A DNA stretch of 52,998 nucleotides from Bacteriovoracaceae bacterium (GCA_003245675.1 QKCN01000110.1:1-52998); one strand, 5' to 3'; shown: positions 1 through 8,704, counted from the stretch's first letter. Numbers and translations are program-made. Notes: a model not told the origin generated them from the sequence alone.

Positions 1-3
1 ATT

Positions 4-1059
4 ATGCGTCAGATATTATTTATTTTTGTTCTACCTTTGCTCTTCTCCTGTGGTGCAAGTGACGAGGAAAAACTGGAAAATGCAGTTGAGCTCGCTCATA
101 TTTATCTTTCTGAAAGTAATTGCTCTGCGGCCCATTCCGCTTTAGATAGTCTATCGGGAGTTAACGATAAGGCGAATTATATTGAGGCGCGTGCCGCAGC
201 TTATGCTTGTGATGCCGATTTTTCAGAAATTGATTTTGTGACTAGTGATATTGAAAAGATCGCCGCTTCCGGAAATATTTTGGGAGGATTGACTTTAATG
301 TCAACGTCTCCTATGACTCGCTCTGATGACGTCAAGTTTGGCAAATTGCAAAAAGGGATTGATACGATTCTCTATGCTGGTGATGTTCAGACACCTACTC
401 ATGCTGCGCGTGAGGAGGTTTTCAGTGGGGCAGAGCTGCGTAATATGAATATGCAGGCAATTCTTATGGTTCTCGCTCAGATGGGAAAATACTTTTATTA
501 CTATGGTAGTACGGGGGGGACAGGTCAAAAAGGTGGCAATGGTTCAGGGGCAAAATGTCTTTATGGGGGGTATGGGTATTCTACTTATGCTGCCGGTGGA
601 ACAGTTCCTTTGCCGACCTTAAATATGTTTGTTGATAATTCACCTTGTGAAATTACTAATTGGGATCAGACCGATACAGTTGCTGATGCTGCAGACTGGG
701 AATCAGCGCAAGGACATGCAGACTTAACTGGTGACACCACTGAAGTTACGGCCCGTATGTGCCGTGGTGTGACTCTTTTCAATTCTTTTCTCGATCTTTT
801 AGTTAATACAACGTTGTCGGTAGCTGAAGAACTTGGTGATATTGGAGATCTTTCTGATCAATTTTCAACTTTCCAAACTCTGTGTGAAACATCTTTGACA
901 CAACTTTCTGATAATGGAGCCACTATTGACGGCCGTATTTGTTCTATCACCGATTATGATCTCTGTGTCGAACTTTTTGATAAAACAACAGAAGGACCCA
1001 AGCTAGAACTTCAAATCTTCTTTGGTTTTGTATTTGAAGCCTTATTGACGGATGGATAA
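4..1059 (+). CDS. Lipoprotein of unknown function
   Basis: A 351-residue protein that begins with a short hydrophobic segment ending in the lipobox LFSC, with Cys16 as the predicted lipidated residue. It should therefore be exported and anchored in a membrane. The region after the Cys (about 20-100) is helical and Ala-rich with TPR-like spacing, but I cannot assign a family. The middle (about 165-200) is rich in Gly, Tyr and Ser. The ATG is only three bases from the window edge, so its ribosome binding site is not visible; the signal peptide right after it supports this start. The 3' end overlaps the next gene by 8 bp, so the two are probably translated together. Confidence 0.8.
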   Translation: MRQILFIFVLPLLFSCGASDEEKLENAVELAHIYLSESNCSAAHSALDSLSGVNDKANYIEARAAAYACDADFSEIDFVTSDIEKIAASGNILGGLTLMSTSPMTRSDDVKFGKLQKGIDTILYAGDVQTPTHAAREEVFSGAELRNMNMQAILMVLAQMGKYFYYYGSTGGTGQKGGNGSGAKCLYGGYGYSTYAAGGTVPLPTLNMFVDNSPCEITNWDQTDTVADAADWESAQGHADLTGDTTEVTARMCRGVTLFNSFLDLLVNTTLSVAEELGDIGDLSDQFSTFQTLCETSLTQLSDNGATIDGRICSITDYDLCVELFDKTTEGPKLELQIFFGFVFEALLTDG

Positions 1060-2194
1060 TTTGAAAAAGATTTTACTTTTCACTATTCTTCTTTCTTTTG
1101 CATTTTCGGGCTTTGCCCGTGAGCAGACCTATTATGCTCGCTCTCCTAGGGCCTTGTTAATGGGAGATGCTTATACTGCTTTGGCCGATGATGGATACAC
1201 TCTTTTTTATAACCCTGCTGCCCTAGCAAGACATCGTGGCTTAACCATGAGCATCATGAATATGCAATTGGATGTAACTAATCCTTTGGAGCATGATGAA
1301 ATTCTAGATACACCCAATACTGATGAACCAGCAGAATTTGCCAAACAGTATTTGGCAGTTCCCATTCACTTGGGGCTAGGTTATGTTCCGGGACTTAAAT
1401 TTGGAACTTTTGGACTTAATGGTTTGGCATCGGTGAATACCAATCTAGAAGTTCTTAATGCTCATCATCCTTTACTTGATATCGATTATCGCTTTGATAA
1501 AGGTTTTGCCACTGGTTTTGCCGTTCCTATTTTTGGCTCTCGGCCACCTGCTGGCAATAGAAATCCTGGAGCCGGTAATTATGGGGCACTTGGTTTTGGA
1601 CTCAAATATATTTCTCGTGAAGGACTTCAAAAACGCATGCCTGTTTTTGGCACAGATATTCTCGATATTATGAATGAGCAACCAGAGACAATCGATGAAC
1701 TCAAAGATGCCATTGGCTATGGAAAAGGGAAAAGTTGGGCCTATGATTTGGGGTTTCTCTATCATGCTTACGCCAGTGGTACTAATTTGACTGTTGGCCT
1801 GTCGGCCATGGATATCGGTGGCACCTATTTTGATCGAGTGAGTGGAGAAGAGCAGATTCAACCCCAGCCGATGCATATTAATGCTGGTATTGCCTTCGAG
1901 CAAAATTTTGGACTATTTAATTATACTTTGTCGGCCGATTTTGCCCCTATGAATCAGCCTATTGCTTTGGCCAATAAAATTAAGTTAGGTGCACGCTTTG
2001 GTATCCCCCTTATTGACCTTTATATGGGGCTTAATGGAGGCTATCTTTCCTATGGTGCTTCACTTGATCTCTATATGTTCAAGCTTTATGCAGGCTTTTA
2101 TGGCATAGAGACGACATCAGAGATGTTTACCCATGCTTCTAAGCGGGCCATGATTTATCTGACACTGCTGGATATTTCCTTTCCCGGCCTGTGA
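1052..2194 (+). CDS. PorV/UPF0164-like outer-membrane beta-barrel protein
   Basis: A 380-residue protein with an N-terminal signal peptide (about residues 1-22, ending FSGFA). It is followed by the motif SPRALLMGDAYTALADDG and then FYNPAALA, which is the usual opening of PorV/UPF0164/TraF-like barrel proteins related to FadL. The rest is Gly- and aromatic-rich with alternating hydrophobic residues, as in beta strands. Location in the outer membrane is inferred from the family. It overlaps the upstream lipoprotein gene by 8 bp, so the lipoprotein may be its partner or assembly factor. The substrate, if any, is unknown. Confidence 0.7.
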   Translation: MDNLKKILLFTILLSFAFSGFAREQTYYARSPRALLMGDAYTALADDGYTLFYNPAALARHRGLTMSIMNMQLDVTNPLEHDEILDTPNTDEPAEFAKQYLAVPIHLGLGYVPGLKFGTFGLNGLASVNTNLEVLNAHHPLLDIDYRFDKGFATGFAVPIFGSRPPAGNRNPGAGNYGALGFGLKYISREGLQKRMPVFGTDILDIMNEQPETIDELKDAIGYGKGKSWAYDLGFLYHAYASGTNLTVGLSAMDIGGTYFDRVSGEEQIQPQPMHINAGIAFEQNFGLFNYTLSADFAPMNQPIALANKIKLGARFGIPLIDLYMGLNGGYLSYGASLDLYMFKLYAGFYGIETTSEMFTHASKRAMIYLTLLDISFPGL

Positions 2195-2229
2195 TTAGTC
2201 TCAAAATTGCTTTAAATGCACAAAATTTC

Positions 2230-2258
2230 TTGCACTTAATGCCTTTGAATTTTAGAAT
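2230..2258 (+). promoter_or_regulatory. Sigma-70-type promoter for phoH2
   Basis: TTGCAC (2230-2235) and TAGAAT (2253-2258) are separated by 17 bp, 36 bp upstream of the phoH2 start codon. The -10 matches the consensus at 5 of 6 bases and the -35 at 4 of 6. Confidence 0.55.
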
Positions 2259-2293
2259 TTAAGATAGCTAAATATGTAACTAAGGAGCTTCTT

Positions 2294-3604
2294 TTGCGTA
2301 AAACATTTGTCTTGGATACTAACGTACTTCTTTTTGATCCCCGCTCTATTTTTCAATTTGAAGATAATATCGTTTTTCTTCCAATCATTGTGGTGGAAGA
2401 ATTGGATCGCTTTAAAAAAGATCAAAATGAAAATGGTCGTAACGCTCGTTATTTTTCTAGAGTGGTTGATGAGTTAAGGCAGCAAGGTTCCTTGGCTGAA
2501 GGAGTGGAATTAGAAGGTGGAGGCAAGCTCGTTATTAGTATTGGTGAAGATTACAATAGTTCGGTAACGGGAATTGATCTCAAGATTAATGACAATAAAA
2601 TTTTGGCCAATGCGCTTGCGCTTAAGGACAAAGGCGAAACAGTCATTCTTATTTCCAAAGATATTAATTTGCGTCTTAAAGCAGATGCTTTGGGTCTTCC
2701 CTCTCAAGATTATATTTCTCGTCAAGCAAGCTCAGAGGAAGTTTTCTCTGGTCAAAAGATTTTTGAAGTGACAGCTGAGCGTTTAGCGAAATTTGAATCA
2801 GAACGTTTTTTAGATATGACTCAAGAAGAGATGGAGAATTCTTTTCCCAATGAATATATGATCATTTGCGAAGAGGGGAATCTTTCGCATCGTCGTTTGG
2901 GGCGCTATTCTGCTCAAAAGAAAGGTCTTGTACCTTTGATCCGTGTGAGAGAAGGAGTCTTTGGGATTTATCCGAAGAATGTTGAGCAGCAGTTTGCTTT
3001 TGATGCCCTTTTAAATCATGAAGTCAATTTGGTTAGTCTTATTGGTAAAGCAGGGACAGGGAAAACTCTTTTGGCCATTGCTGCCGGACTTGAACAAACA
3101 GTATCTCAGCGTCTTTACAACAGGGTTTTAGTTTCTAGACCCGTTATGCCAATGGGGCGCGATCTTGGTTTTTTGCCTGGTGATGTTAATGAAAAGCTAG
3201 GACCTTGGATGCAGCCTATTTTTGATAATATCGATTTTCTTTTTGGAACAAAATCTTCACCATCAGAAGTGAGCTGGGATGAATTGATCACCAAAGGTCT
3301 ACTTCATGTTGAACCTTTGACTTACATCAGAGGTCGCTCTTTACCTGAGCAGTATATGATTGTGGATGAAGCACAAAACTTGAGTCCTCATGAAATAAAA
3401 ACCATTATTACCAGAGCAGGGGAAGGCACTAAAATCATTTTGACGGGTGATACTGAGCAAATTGATAATCCTTATTTGGATTCTTTGAATAATGGTCTTT
3501 CTTATTGTGTCGATCGTTTGAAGACGGAAGAAATTGTGGCCCATATTTTATTGAAAGTTGGAGAGCGTTCACCGCTTTCAGAATTGGCCAGCTCTTTAAT
3601 GTAA
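2294..3604 (+). CDS. PhoH-like ATPase with N-terminal PIN domain (PhoH2/YlaK type)
   Basis: A 436-residue two-domain protein. Residues 1-140 form a PIN ribonuclease-like domain, with acidic residues at Asp8 (LDTNVLLFD), Glu35/Glu36 and Asp123 (SKDINLRLKA). Residues about 230-436 form a PhoH ATPase with Walker A GKAGTGKT (251-258), Walker B YMIVDEAQN and a later LTGDTEQID motif. PIN-PhoH proteins are known or proposed to unwind and cut RNA with ATP. The start is TTG at 2294, supported by AAGGAG at 2282-2287 with 6 nt spacing; the PIN motif begins seven residues in. The next gene follows after 15 bp on the same strand. Confidence 0.92.
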   Translation: MRKTFVLDTNVLLFDPRSIFQFEDNIVFLPIIVVEELDRFKKDQNENGRNARYFSRVVDELRQQGSLAEGVELEGGGKLVISIGEDYNSSVTGIDLKINDNKILANALALKDKGETVILISKDINLRLKADALGLPSQDYISRQASSEEVFSGQKIFEVTAERLAKFESERFLDMTQEEMENSFPNEYMIICEEGNLSHRRLGRYSAQKKGLVPLIRVREGVFGIYPKNVEQQFAFDALLNHEVNLVSLIGKAGTGKTLLAIAAGLEQTVSQRLYNRVLVSRPVMPMGRDLGFLPGDVNEKLGPWMQPIFDNIDFLFGTKSSPSEVSWDELITKGLLHVEPLTYIRGRSLPEQYMIVDEAQNLSPHEIKTIITRAGEGTKIILTGDTEQIDNPYLDSLNNGLSYCVDRLKTEEIVAHILLKVGERSPLSELASSLM

Positions 3605-3619
3605 TGAGGAAGTAGTAGA

Positions 3620-4201
3620 GTGAGTTACGAACGTAAACATTTACGTGCTCCTTTTCGTGAGCCTATTCTTTTTGAAGATGAGGGGCATGTTTATAAAGCT
3701 TTAGGTGCCAATATTTCAGAAGGTGGTATTCAAATCCACCAGATGCCTCATTTCCCTAAAAGTGAGATTGTATCCGTAATGTTTCCTTTGCCGCAATTTC
3801 CTCGTTTTATGAATTACAGCTTGGAGCGCTTGAAATCTTTTTCTCAAGAAATTTTTCCAGATAAAGTTGTTAATGGAAAAATTAAATCAGTGAGGAGGAT
3901 GGGGGAGACTTCTTCTGTGGATGAAGTTTTTAGAGTGCGCATTGGTGTGCAATTTATTGAATTGGATCCTTTTGCCCAAAAACTTATTGCAGATTATGTT
4001 GATACTTTCGCCAGCAATGTTATTCATCTTTTGCGGCTGATTGAAGATGCCAATGCTTTTAAGCTTTCTTTGGAGAGTGCGCGAGTGTTGGCAAAAATTT
4101 TGCGTTACCCTGATAAGCTCAAATTAGCAGAACTCCACCGTCGCGTGGCACACGACTATGTGAGTTTGCAGTGGCTTAAAAAAAATGTTTCAACACATTA
4201 A
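3620..4201 (+). CDS. PilZ-domain protein (probable c-di-GMP receptor)
   Basis: A 193-residue protein with an N-terminal PilZ signature: an RxxxR motif at residues 5-9 (RKHLR) and NxSxxG at 31-36 (NISEGG). These are the residues that contact cyclic di-GMP in characterised PilZ domains. The C-terminal 60 residues are helical and unassigned. The start is GTG at 3620, with AGGAAG 7 nt upstream. It lies 15 bp after phoH2, probably in the same operon. Its TAA shares bases with the stop codon of the convergent gene on the other strand, leaving no intergenic sequence between them. Confidence 0.85.
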   Translation: MSYERKHLRAPFREPILFEDEGHVYKALGANISEGGIQIHQMPHFPKSEIVSVMFPLPQFPRFMNYSLERLKSFSQEIFPDKVVNGKIKSVRRMGETSSVDEVFRVRIGVQFIELDPFAQKLIADYVDTFASNVIHLLRLIEDANAFKLSLESARVLAKILRYPDKLKLAELHRRVAHDYVSLQWLKKNVSTH

Positions 4202-4551
4202 TGTGTTGTCTCTTTTTCGGCAGAAAGACTTCCCAATTTGTTAACCAAATTTTGCTTGAGTTGGAAGATTGCTTCAGAGAGAAGGGGCGAATCTTCTTGA
4301 ACTCTTTTAGATAGTTCATTGAGCAGAATTTTTCCTCTTCGAATTTGTTGTTGAGATAGATCGAGTTGAGTGAATTCTTCAATGAAGACAGAAACCTCAT
4401 TCATTAAGGAAAAATCAGAGAGAGCGTTGAGATAATTTTGATAACGAGAAGGGGCATCGTCCTGAGCCTTTTTTAGCTTCCATGAAGACAAACTGACTAC
4501 ATTGTCTGCATCGGTGAGCTTTTTTACCGTGTTGTTGTTTTCTAAATCCAT
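4198..4551 (-). CDS. Small hypothetical helical protein behind a sigma-54-like promoter
   Basis: 117 residues with no signal peptide or membrane segment; mostly charged, predicted helical and Leu-rich (about 55-110). I do not recognise it. The start ATG at 4551 has an AGGAAG site upstream. A strong match to the sigma-54 promoter consensus lies 48-64 bp upstream of the start (4599-4615), so the gene is probably expressed from its own promoter. Its stop codon overlaps that of the convergent PilZ gene. Confidence 0.65.
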   Translation of the reverse strand: MDLENNNTVKKLTDADNVVSLSSWKLKKAQDDAPSRYQNYLNALSDFSLMNEVSVFIEEFTQLDLSQQQIRRGKILLNELSKRVQEDSPLLSEAIFQLKQNLVNKLGSLSAEKETTH

Positions 4552-4598
4552 TTTTCTTCCTTTCGTTTGAGCTAACGGACAACAGTCAGTCTAGTATG

Positions 4599-4615
4599 AG
4601 CAAGTACTATGCCAA
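4599..4615 (-). promoter_or_regulatory. Candidate sigma-54 (RpoN) promoter
   Basis: Read on the minus strand the site is TTGGCATAGTACTTGCT. The GG (4613-4612) and GC (4601-4600) are separated by exactly 10 bp, the hallmark -24/-12 spacing. Compared with YTGGCACGRNNNTTGCW, only two specified positions differ. The predicted transcript would start near 4588, giving a leader of about 37 nt before the ATG at 4551. Confidence 0.6.
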
Positions 4616-4675
4616 TAATCGCTTGAGCTTTCTTATATTTTCTGCAGATGGGATTGCCAAGATTAGTGGAAATAA

Positions 4676-5275
4676 TTACATGGTTTTATTACGATTAGTT
4701 TTTTTAATAATAACTATTGCGATAACTACAAGAAGAGCAATGATAAAAATGGCAATATTAAAGCGTTTTACTAAATCAATGACTTTGTCCTGGAGTTTAT
4801 AGGCCAGCGTGAAGATGGTCACAGTTGAAATCGTACAGGCAAGGAGATCGGCCAGCGCAAAACGCAGGAACTTCATTTTGCCAATCCCTGCTGTCAAAAA
4901 GAGCCCATTTCTAATGCCAAAAGGGATAAAGCGGCCAAAAATAAGGGTGATAACCCCATATTTATGGTAAAACTCCATGATTTTATAGACATTATCTTTG
5001 GATACCATTTTGGCAAAGAATTTAACTTCCCAGAGATGACGTCCTAGTTTTCTGCCAATTCCATAGCATATAAGGTCAGAAAGATAAGCGCCGAGGTAGA
5101 CGCCAATGAAAAGCTGATAAGTGAGATCAGGGCGTTTATGGGCCAACATGGCCGAGGCGATGAGCATGAGGTCTTCAGAAACGGGAATATTAAAGCCGGC
5201 CAAAAGCAGGGAGCCAAAGATTATATATGGCGCATAGTCTGCATGTTGACTGATGAATAAGAGTAAGTCTTCCAT
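4676..5275 (-). CDS. DedA-family membrane protein
   Basis: A 199-residue integral membrane protein with several hydrophobic segments. It carries the DedA/SNARE-associated signatures: an acidic pair in the first re-entrant region (IPVSEDLML) and GRFIPFGIRNG later on. The family supports envelope lipid recycling or flipping (undecaprenyl phosphate, phosphatidylethanolamine) and proton-dependent homeostasis; the substrate here is not known. It lies 66 bp downstream of rarA on the same strand. No convincing ribosome binding site precedes the ATG at 5275, so the start is less certain than the family call. Confidence 0.88.
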   Translation of the reverse strand: MEDLLLFISQHADYAPYIIFGSLLLAGFNIPVSEDLMLIASAMLAHKRPDLTYQLFIGVYLGAYLSDLICYGIGRKLGRHLWEVKFFAKMVSKDNVYKIMEFYHKYGVITLIFGRFIPFGIRNGLFLTAGIGKMKFLRFALADLLACTISTVTIFTLAYKLQDKVIDLVKRFNIAIFIIALLVVIAIVIIKKTNRNKTM

Positions 5276-5325
5276 GGCATGAGTGTAATGCTTTAGCCCT
5301 TCAAAGCCCAGAAAAAACTAATACT

Positions 5326-5340
5326 TGAGCGGTGCGCTCG
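5326..5340 (-). terminator. Possible weak terminator after rarA
   Basis: GAGCG (5327-5331), a 3-nt loop and CGCTC (5335-5339) form a short perfect hairpin right after the rarA stop. On the minus strand a T-run follows, but about ten bases further on, so this is a weak candidate. Confidence 0.3.
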
Positions 5341-5341
5341 G

Positions 5342-6646
5342 TTATTTTTTGTCCCCTTGAGAAGACTTTTTGGCACCGTGTAAAAAGTCTAATCTATCCT
5401 TTAATTGTTGTTCTCGACCGAATTCTGTGGGCCGATAGAAGGGAGGAATTGTGTCCACCGTATATTTTTGGGCCACAAAATGATTAGGAAAATCATGGGG
5501 GTATTTGTACTTCTCTACATGACGAGGATTGGGATAATTTTTTAAATGCTCGGGCACTTGGATATTAGGATTACTTTCGACATAGCTAAGGGCTTCGTTG
5601 ATTCCCAGATAGGCAGCATTACTTTTATGGGTTGAGGCAAGATAGGTGGTTGCCTGCCCCAAAGTAATACGTGCTTCCGGCAATCCGATTTTTTCTACCA
5701 CTTGAAGAGCATTGACGGCCACTTGTAGTGCCGTGGGATCGGCATTGCCTACATCCTCAGAGGCAAAGATAACGAGGCGGCGAGCGATAAAGATAGGGTC
5801 TTCTCCACCATCAATCATGACGGCCAGCCAAAGAAGTGCAGCACTAGGATCTGAGCCGCGCATACTTTTAATAAAGGCAGAGATGACATCGTAGTGACGA
5901 TCCTGATCTTTATCAAAATAGCGCGCATTGAGCTTAAGTAGGTTTTCGAGTTCCGCTTTATCGAGCACTTGGCTGGGGTTGGAGTTGAAGGCTGTTTCCA
6001 GCATTGTTAAGGCTTTGCGGGCATCTCCGCCCGCCATAAAAGCTAAAAATGAGAGAGCTTCATCTTTAATTTGGACGGAAAATTTATTTTGGGCCCTTTT
6101 GAGGATGGATGCCAAATCTCCTTCGCTGAGTGACTGCAACTCAACTTGGTGGAGGCGAGAGAGCAGGGCACGGTTAAGGCTATGGCGCGGGTTTTCGGTG
6201 GTTGCTCCAATCAGTGTAAAATCACCAGCTTCAACCTGAGGGAGAAGGGCGTCTTGTTGAGCCTTGTTAAAGCGATGAATTTCATCGATAAAAATCGCAG
6301 GAGCCAATTGGTGGTAGTTTTTCATTTCCAAGGCCCTTTCGATCATTTTGCGTAGATCCCCCACGCCACCTAAGACGGCACTGAAAGAGTACATTTCTTT
6401 GCCATAGCGTTTGCAAAGAAGGCGTGCGAGAGTCGTCTTACCCACCCCGGGAGGACCTGAAAGCACAAGGCTAGGTAGTTTATCACCCTTGAGGAAAGCA
6501 TAACGCTTGAGCAGATGATCCCATCCGGCAAATTCGGAGAGTTCCTGAGGTCGCAATTGATGGGCCCAGGGCGCATTGCTGCTTTCCTGAGTATCTTCTC
6601 TCTTTTCTAGAGGGGAAATAAATAATTCGGTCTGTTGTTTATCCAT
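5342..6646 (-). CDS. rarA: Replication-associated recombination protein RarA (MgsA/WRNIP1 family AAA+ ATPase)
   Basis: 434 residues. The AAA+ core has Walker A GPPGVGKT (64-71) and Walker B FIDEIHRFN, followed by the MgsA C-terminal domain (GSDPSAALLW, ASEDVGNADP, KYPHDF). RarA acts at stalled replication forks. The extreme N-terminus contains QTELF (residues 5-9), which fits the beta-clamp-binding pentapeptide QxxLF and suggests tethering to the clamp (inference). The frame is open for 15 more codons upstream. I chose ATG 6646 because AAGGA lies about 7 nt before it and because the upstream extension shows no family similarity. It is transcribed away from rpsU. Confidence 0.93.
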   Translation of the reverse strand: MDKQQTELFISPLEKREDTQESSNAPWAHQLRPQELSEFAGWDHLLKRYAFLKGDKLPSLVLSGPPGVGKTTLARLLCKRYGKEMYSFSAVLGGVGDLRKMIERALEMKNYHQLAPAIFIDEIHRFNKAQQDALLPQVEAGDFTLIGATTENPRHSLNRALLSRLHQVELQSLSEGDLASILKRAQNKFSVQIKDEALSFLAFMAGGDARKALTMLETAFNSNPSQVLDKAELENLLKLNARYFDKDQDRHYDVISAFIKSMRGSDPSAALLWLAVMIDGGEDPIFIARRLVIFASEDVGNADPTALQVAVNALQVVEKIGLPEARITLGQATTYLASTHKSNAAYLGINEALSYVESNPNIQVPEHLKNYPNPRHVEKYKYPHDFPNHFVAQKYTVDTIPPFYRPTEFGREQQLKDRLDFLHGAKKSSQGDKK

Positions 6647-6655
6647 TGAAATTCC

Positions 6656-6684
6656 TTGACAAGCTAAGCTATGGATTTTAATGT
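6656..6684 (+). promoter_or_regulatory. Probable rpsU promoter
   Basis: A perfect -35 TTGACA lies at 6656-6661. Candidate -10 hexamers are TTTAAT (6677-6682, 15-bp spacer) and TAATGT (6679-6684, 17-bp spacer). The -35 lies within the leader of the divergent rarA gene, so the two starts are tightly packed. Confidence 0.45.
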
Positions 6685-6723
6685 GTACCACATATTTTTT
6701 GCACGAGGAAGGGGGTGATTTTA

Positions 6724-6939
6724 GTGGATTCAGCGATCAAAGTTACAGTGGATGAGAAAAATCCCGTGGAACGTAGTTTGAGAAAATTCAAGCGTATGGT
6801 TGAAGCTTACGGAGTTGTTCGCGAGTACAGAAAACGCCAAGAGTACAAAAAACCTTCTGTTCGTAATAAAGAAAAAGTTGCGTCAGCAGAGAAGCGTAGA
6901 AGAAAATTAGGAACTCGTCGTTTTAGCGCGAAGTACTAA
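6724..6939 (+). CDS. rpsU: 30S ribosomal protein S21
   Basis: 71 residues. It has the S21 pattern AIKVTVDEKNPVERSLRKFKR and a basic C-terminus (EKRRRKLGTRRF). S21 binds the small subunit near the anti-Shine-Dalgarno region and helps initiation. Two in-frame GTG codons are possible, 6715 and 6724. I prefer 6724: the 14 bases at 6706-6719 match the extended 16S-complementary sequence AGAAAGGAGGTGAT at 12 positions, and this duplex would cover the GTG at 6715 while leaving 6724 about 8 nt after its core. A terminator follows directly. Confidence 0.93.
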   Translation: MDSAIKVTVDEKNPVERSLRKFKRMVEAYGVVREYRKRQEYKKPSVRNKEKVASAEKRRRKLGTRRFSAKY

Positions 6940-6951
6940 TCTTCAAAAAAG

Positions 6952-6981
6952 AAAGCCGGTATTATGACCGGCTTTTTTTTT
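6952..6981. terminator. Bidirectional rho-independent terminator
   Basis: AAAGCCGGT (6952-6960), loop ATTATG, ACCGGCTTT (6967-6975), then a T-run to 6981. On the opposite strand the stem is also followed by a T-rich tract (6945-6952), so it can end both rpsU and the convergent radical SAM gene. Confidence 0.88.
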
Positions 6982-6984
6982 AGT

Positions 6985-8640
6985 TTATGATCTTTCCATT
7001 GCAAGTTTGAGCGTTTGCTTTTTCTTGCGTGTTTCAATGACTTCAATTCCTTTTTGGTATTCTTTTCTTTGCATTGGCGGCTGTATGGTGTCGCCAAAGA
7101 GTTTAATTCTCATCCATTCTTTCACTGCTAGACTAAAGATAAGTAAAGGATGTGCTAGTTGTGAAAACTTTCTTTTGATCGTAAGTTGCTTGATATCTTT
7201 TTTTAGTTCGCGCAAAAGCAAATCCGTTTTCTTGTTTTCTGAAAAGAACTTTGCTGTAGGAAGGAAAAGATTAATTCTTTCCAATTGGGCATAAAAAAGT
7301 TTGGCCCTTTTTTGAATATGCTCATGAGTGCTTTGTGAACAATACATATAACCATTGTAGAATGTTCTCATGGCGCGTGCTAAGGATGCTCCATTGATTT
7401 GGTAATCTTTAAGAAAAGCCTGCTTAAGATAGTCTCTTGAGTCTAGAAGAGAAAAGTGAGGGTGTTTAAACCAAATGGTGTCTTGCCCATGTTGCTTTTT
7501 ATAGGGAACTTGTGAGAGAGGTAAAAGAATGTCCTCTTTTTGATAATCCGCAAAAAGTTGGGTTCCAGGAATTGGTCCTAATCCCATAAATTGCAAATAA
7601 TCAGGCTCTAAGGAGGTCACAAACTCCACATCATCCCAGATGCTTTCTTTGTCATGATGTTCCAGAAATAAAATTGCACTGGCCAATACCGCAATTCCTC
7701 GCCGACGCAATTCTTTTACTAAGTTTTTAAAATCTGTTCCTTCATTTTTTTCAAAAACATATTTTTTGGATTCAACACCTAACCAAATAAATTGAACACC
7801 AAGTCGCACTAAAAGATCTAGGTCTCCCAGATTGTTTAGGGTTTCCGCAGAACTAAAAATGCTGAAAGCGTAAGTTTTATTTTGGCGTTCCATGATTTCA
7901 ATTAACTCTAGCGCTCTTTCTTTTTGCTTAAGAAAGTTTTCATCCATGATAAAAAAATCATGTAGTCCTTTTTCTATTTCATAACGCTGACAGATATCAA
8001 ATATTTCTTGTCCTGTTTTTAAATAGGCCGAGTATTCTCGAAAGAAATGAGAAGTTGCGCAAAAGCGACACTTGTTGGCACAGCCGACACCTGGAACAAT
8101 GATACCCGAATCCTGTGGCAGGGGCACACCCATCACTTTTCTATTGAAAGAGCTGAAGAGTAAGGGATGTCTGATCGGGGCATTGGTATCTTCATCTAGC
8201 AGTTTCCGCAAAAAATATACTCCTTCTCCGCGACAAATATAGTCGTGTTGTATGAGTTGTTCAATGTCTGGAATATTGGTGCCATGTCCGCCCAAGATAA
8301 TTTTACTTTTGGGGGACAATTGTCTAATAGCGTGGCACATGCGAATGGCTTTTTCTAAATTAGGAATAATAAAGCTAACCCCAACATAGTCATAGGACTT
8401 CTTAATTTCCTTTTCAAAGTCCTTCCATTGGGGAAAATCGAGCACAGTGGTATCTGCTTTTATATTGGCAGCAAGTAGATGCAAACCAAAAGATTCATGA
8501 TTAAAGCGATAACTAAAAAGTCCCTGTTCGCGGGTCACTTGATTGTGAAAAAGCTCCATTTTATTGCCAGCTTCACCATATTCATCATTTACATCAAATG
8601 GGCCAAACACAGAGCAAAGCAATATTCGTTTTTTGTGCAT
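6985..8640 (-). CDS. B12-binding-domain radical SAM protein
   Basis: 551 residues. The N-terminal half (about 1-180) has the cobalamin-binding pattern of the BchE/HpnJ-like group (VGVSFIIPN, IILGGHGTN, RGEG). The radical SAM core follows with a CxxxCxxC cluster motif, GCANKCRFCATSHF, for the 4Fe-4S cluster that cleaves S-adenosylmethionine. Such proteins perform difficult methylations or rearrangements; the substrate cannot be read from the sequence. AGAGG lies 9 nt before the ATG. It stands alone, divergent from the kinase gene, so context does not suggest a pathway. Confidence 0.88.
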   Translation of the reverse strand: MHKKRILLCSVFGPFDVNDEYGEAGNKMELFHNQVTREQGLFSYRFNHESFGLHLLAANIKADTTVLDFPQWKDFEKEIKKSYDYVGVSFIIPNLEKAIRMCHAIRQLSPKSKIILGGHGTNIPDIEQLIQHDYICRGEGVYFLRKLLDEDTNAPIRHPLLFSSFNRKVMGVPLPQDSGIIVPGVGCANKCRFCATSHFFREYSAYLKTGQEIFDICQRYEIEKGLHDFFIMDENFLKQKERALELIEIMERQNKTYAFSIFSSAETLNNLGDLDLLVRLGVQFIWLGVESKKYVFEKNEGTDFKNLVKELRRRGIAVLASAILFLEHHDKESIWDDVEFVTSLEPDYLQFMGLGPIPGTQLFADYQKEDILLPLSQVPYKKQHGQDTIWFKHPHFSLLDSRDYLKQAFLKDYQINGASLARAMRTFYNGYMYCSQSTHEHIQKRAKLFYAQLERINLFLPTAKFFSENKKTDLLLRELKKDIKQLTIKRKFSQLAHPLLIFSLAVKEWMRIKLFGDTIQPPMQRKEYQKGIEVIETRKKKQTLKLAMERS

Positions 8641-8704
8641 AACAATTAACCTCTTGTTTTTTTTATTCTTTTTTTGAGAAATTGTAGCGAAAAGAATACG
8701 GCTC

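Noticed and set aside
4596-4802. A 68-codon plus-strand frame
   Set aside because: It runs antisense to the end of the DedA gene and across the sigma-54-like site; no ribosome binding site or family similarity.
5712-6355. Plus-strand frames opposite rarA
   Set aside because: Shadows of rarA with no independent evidence.
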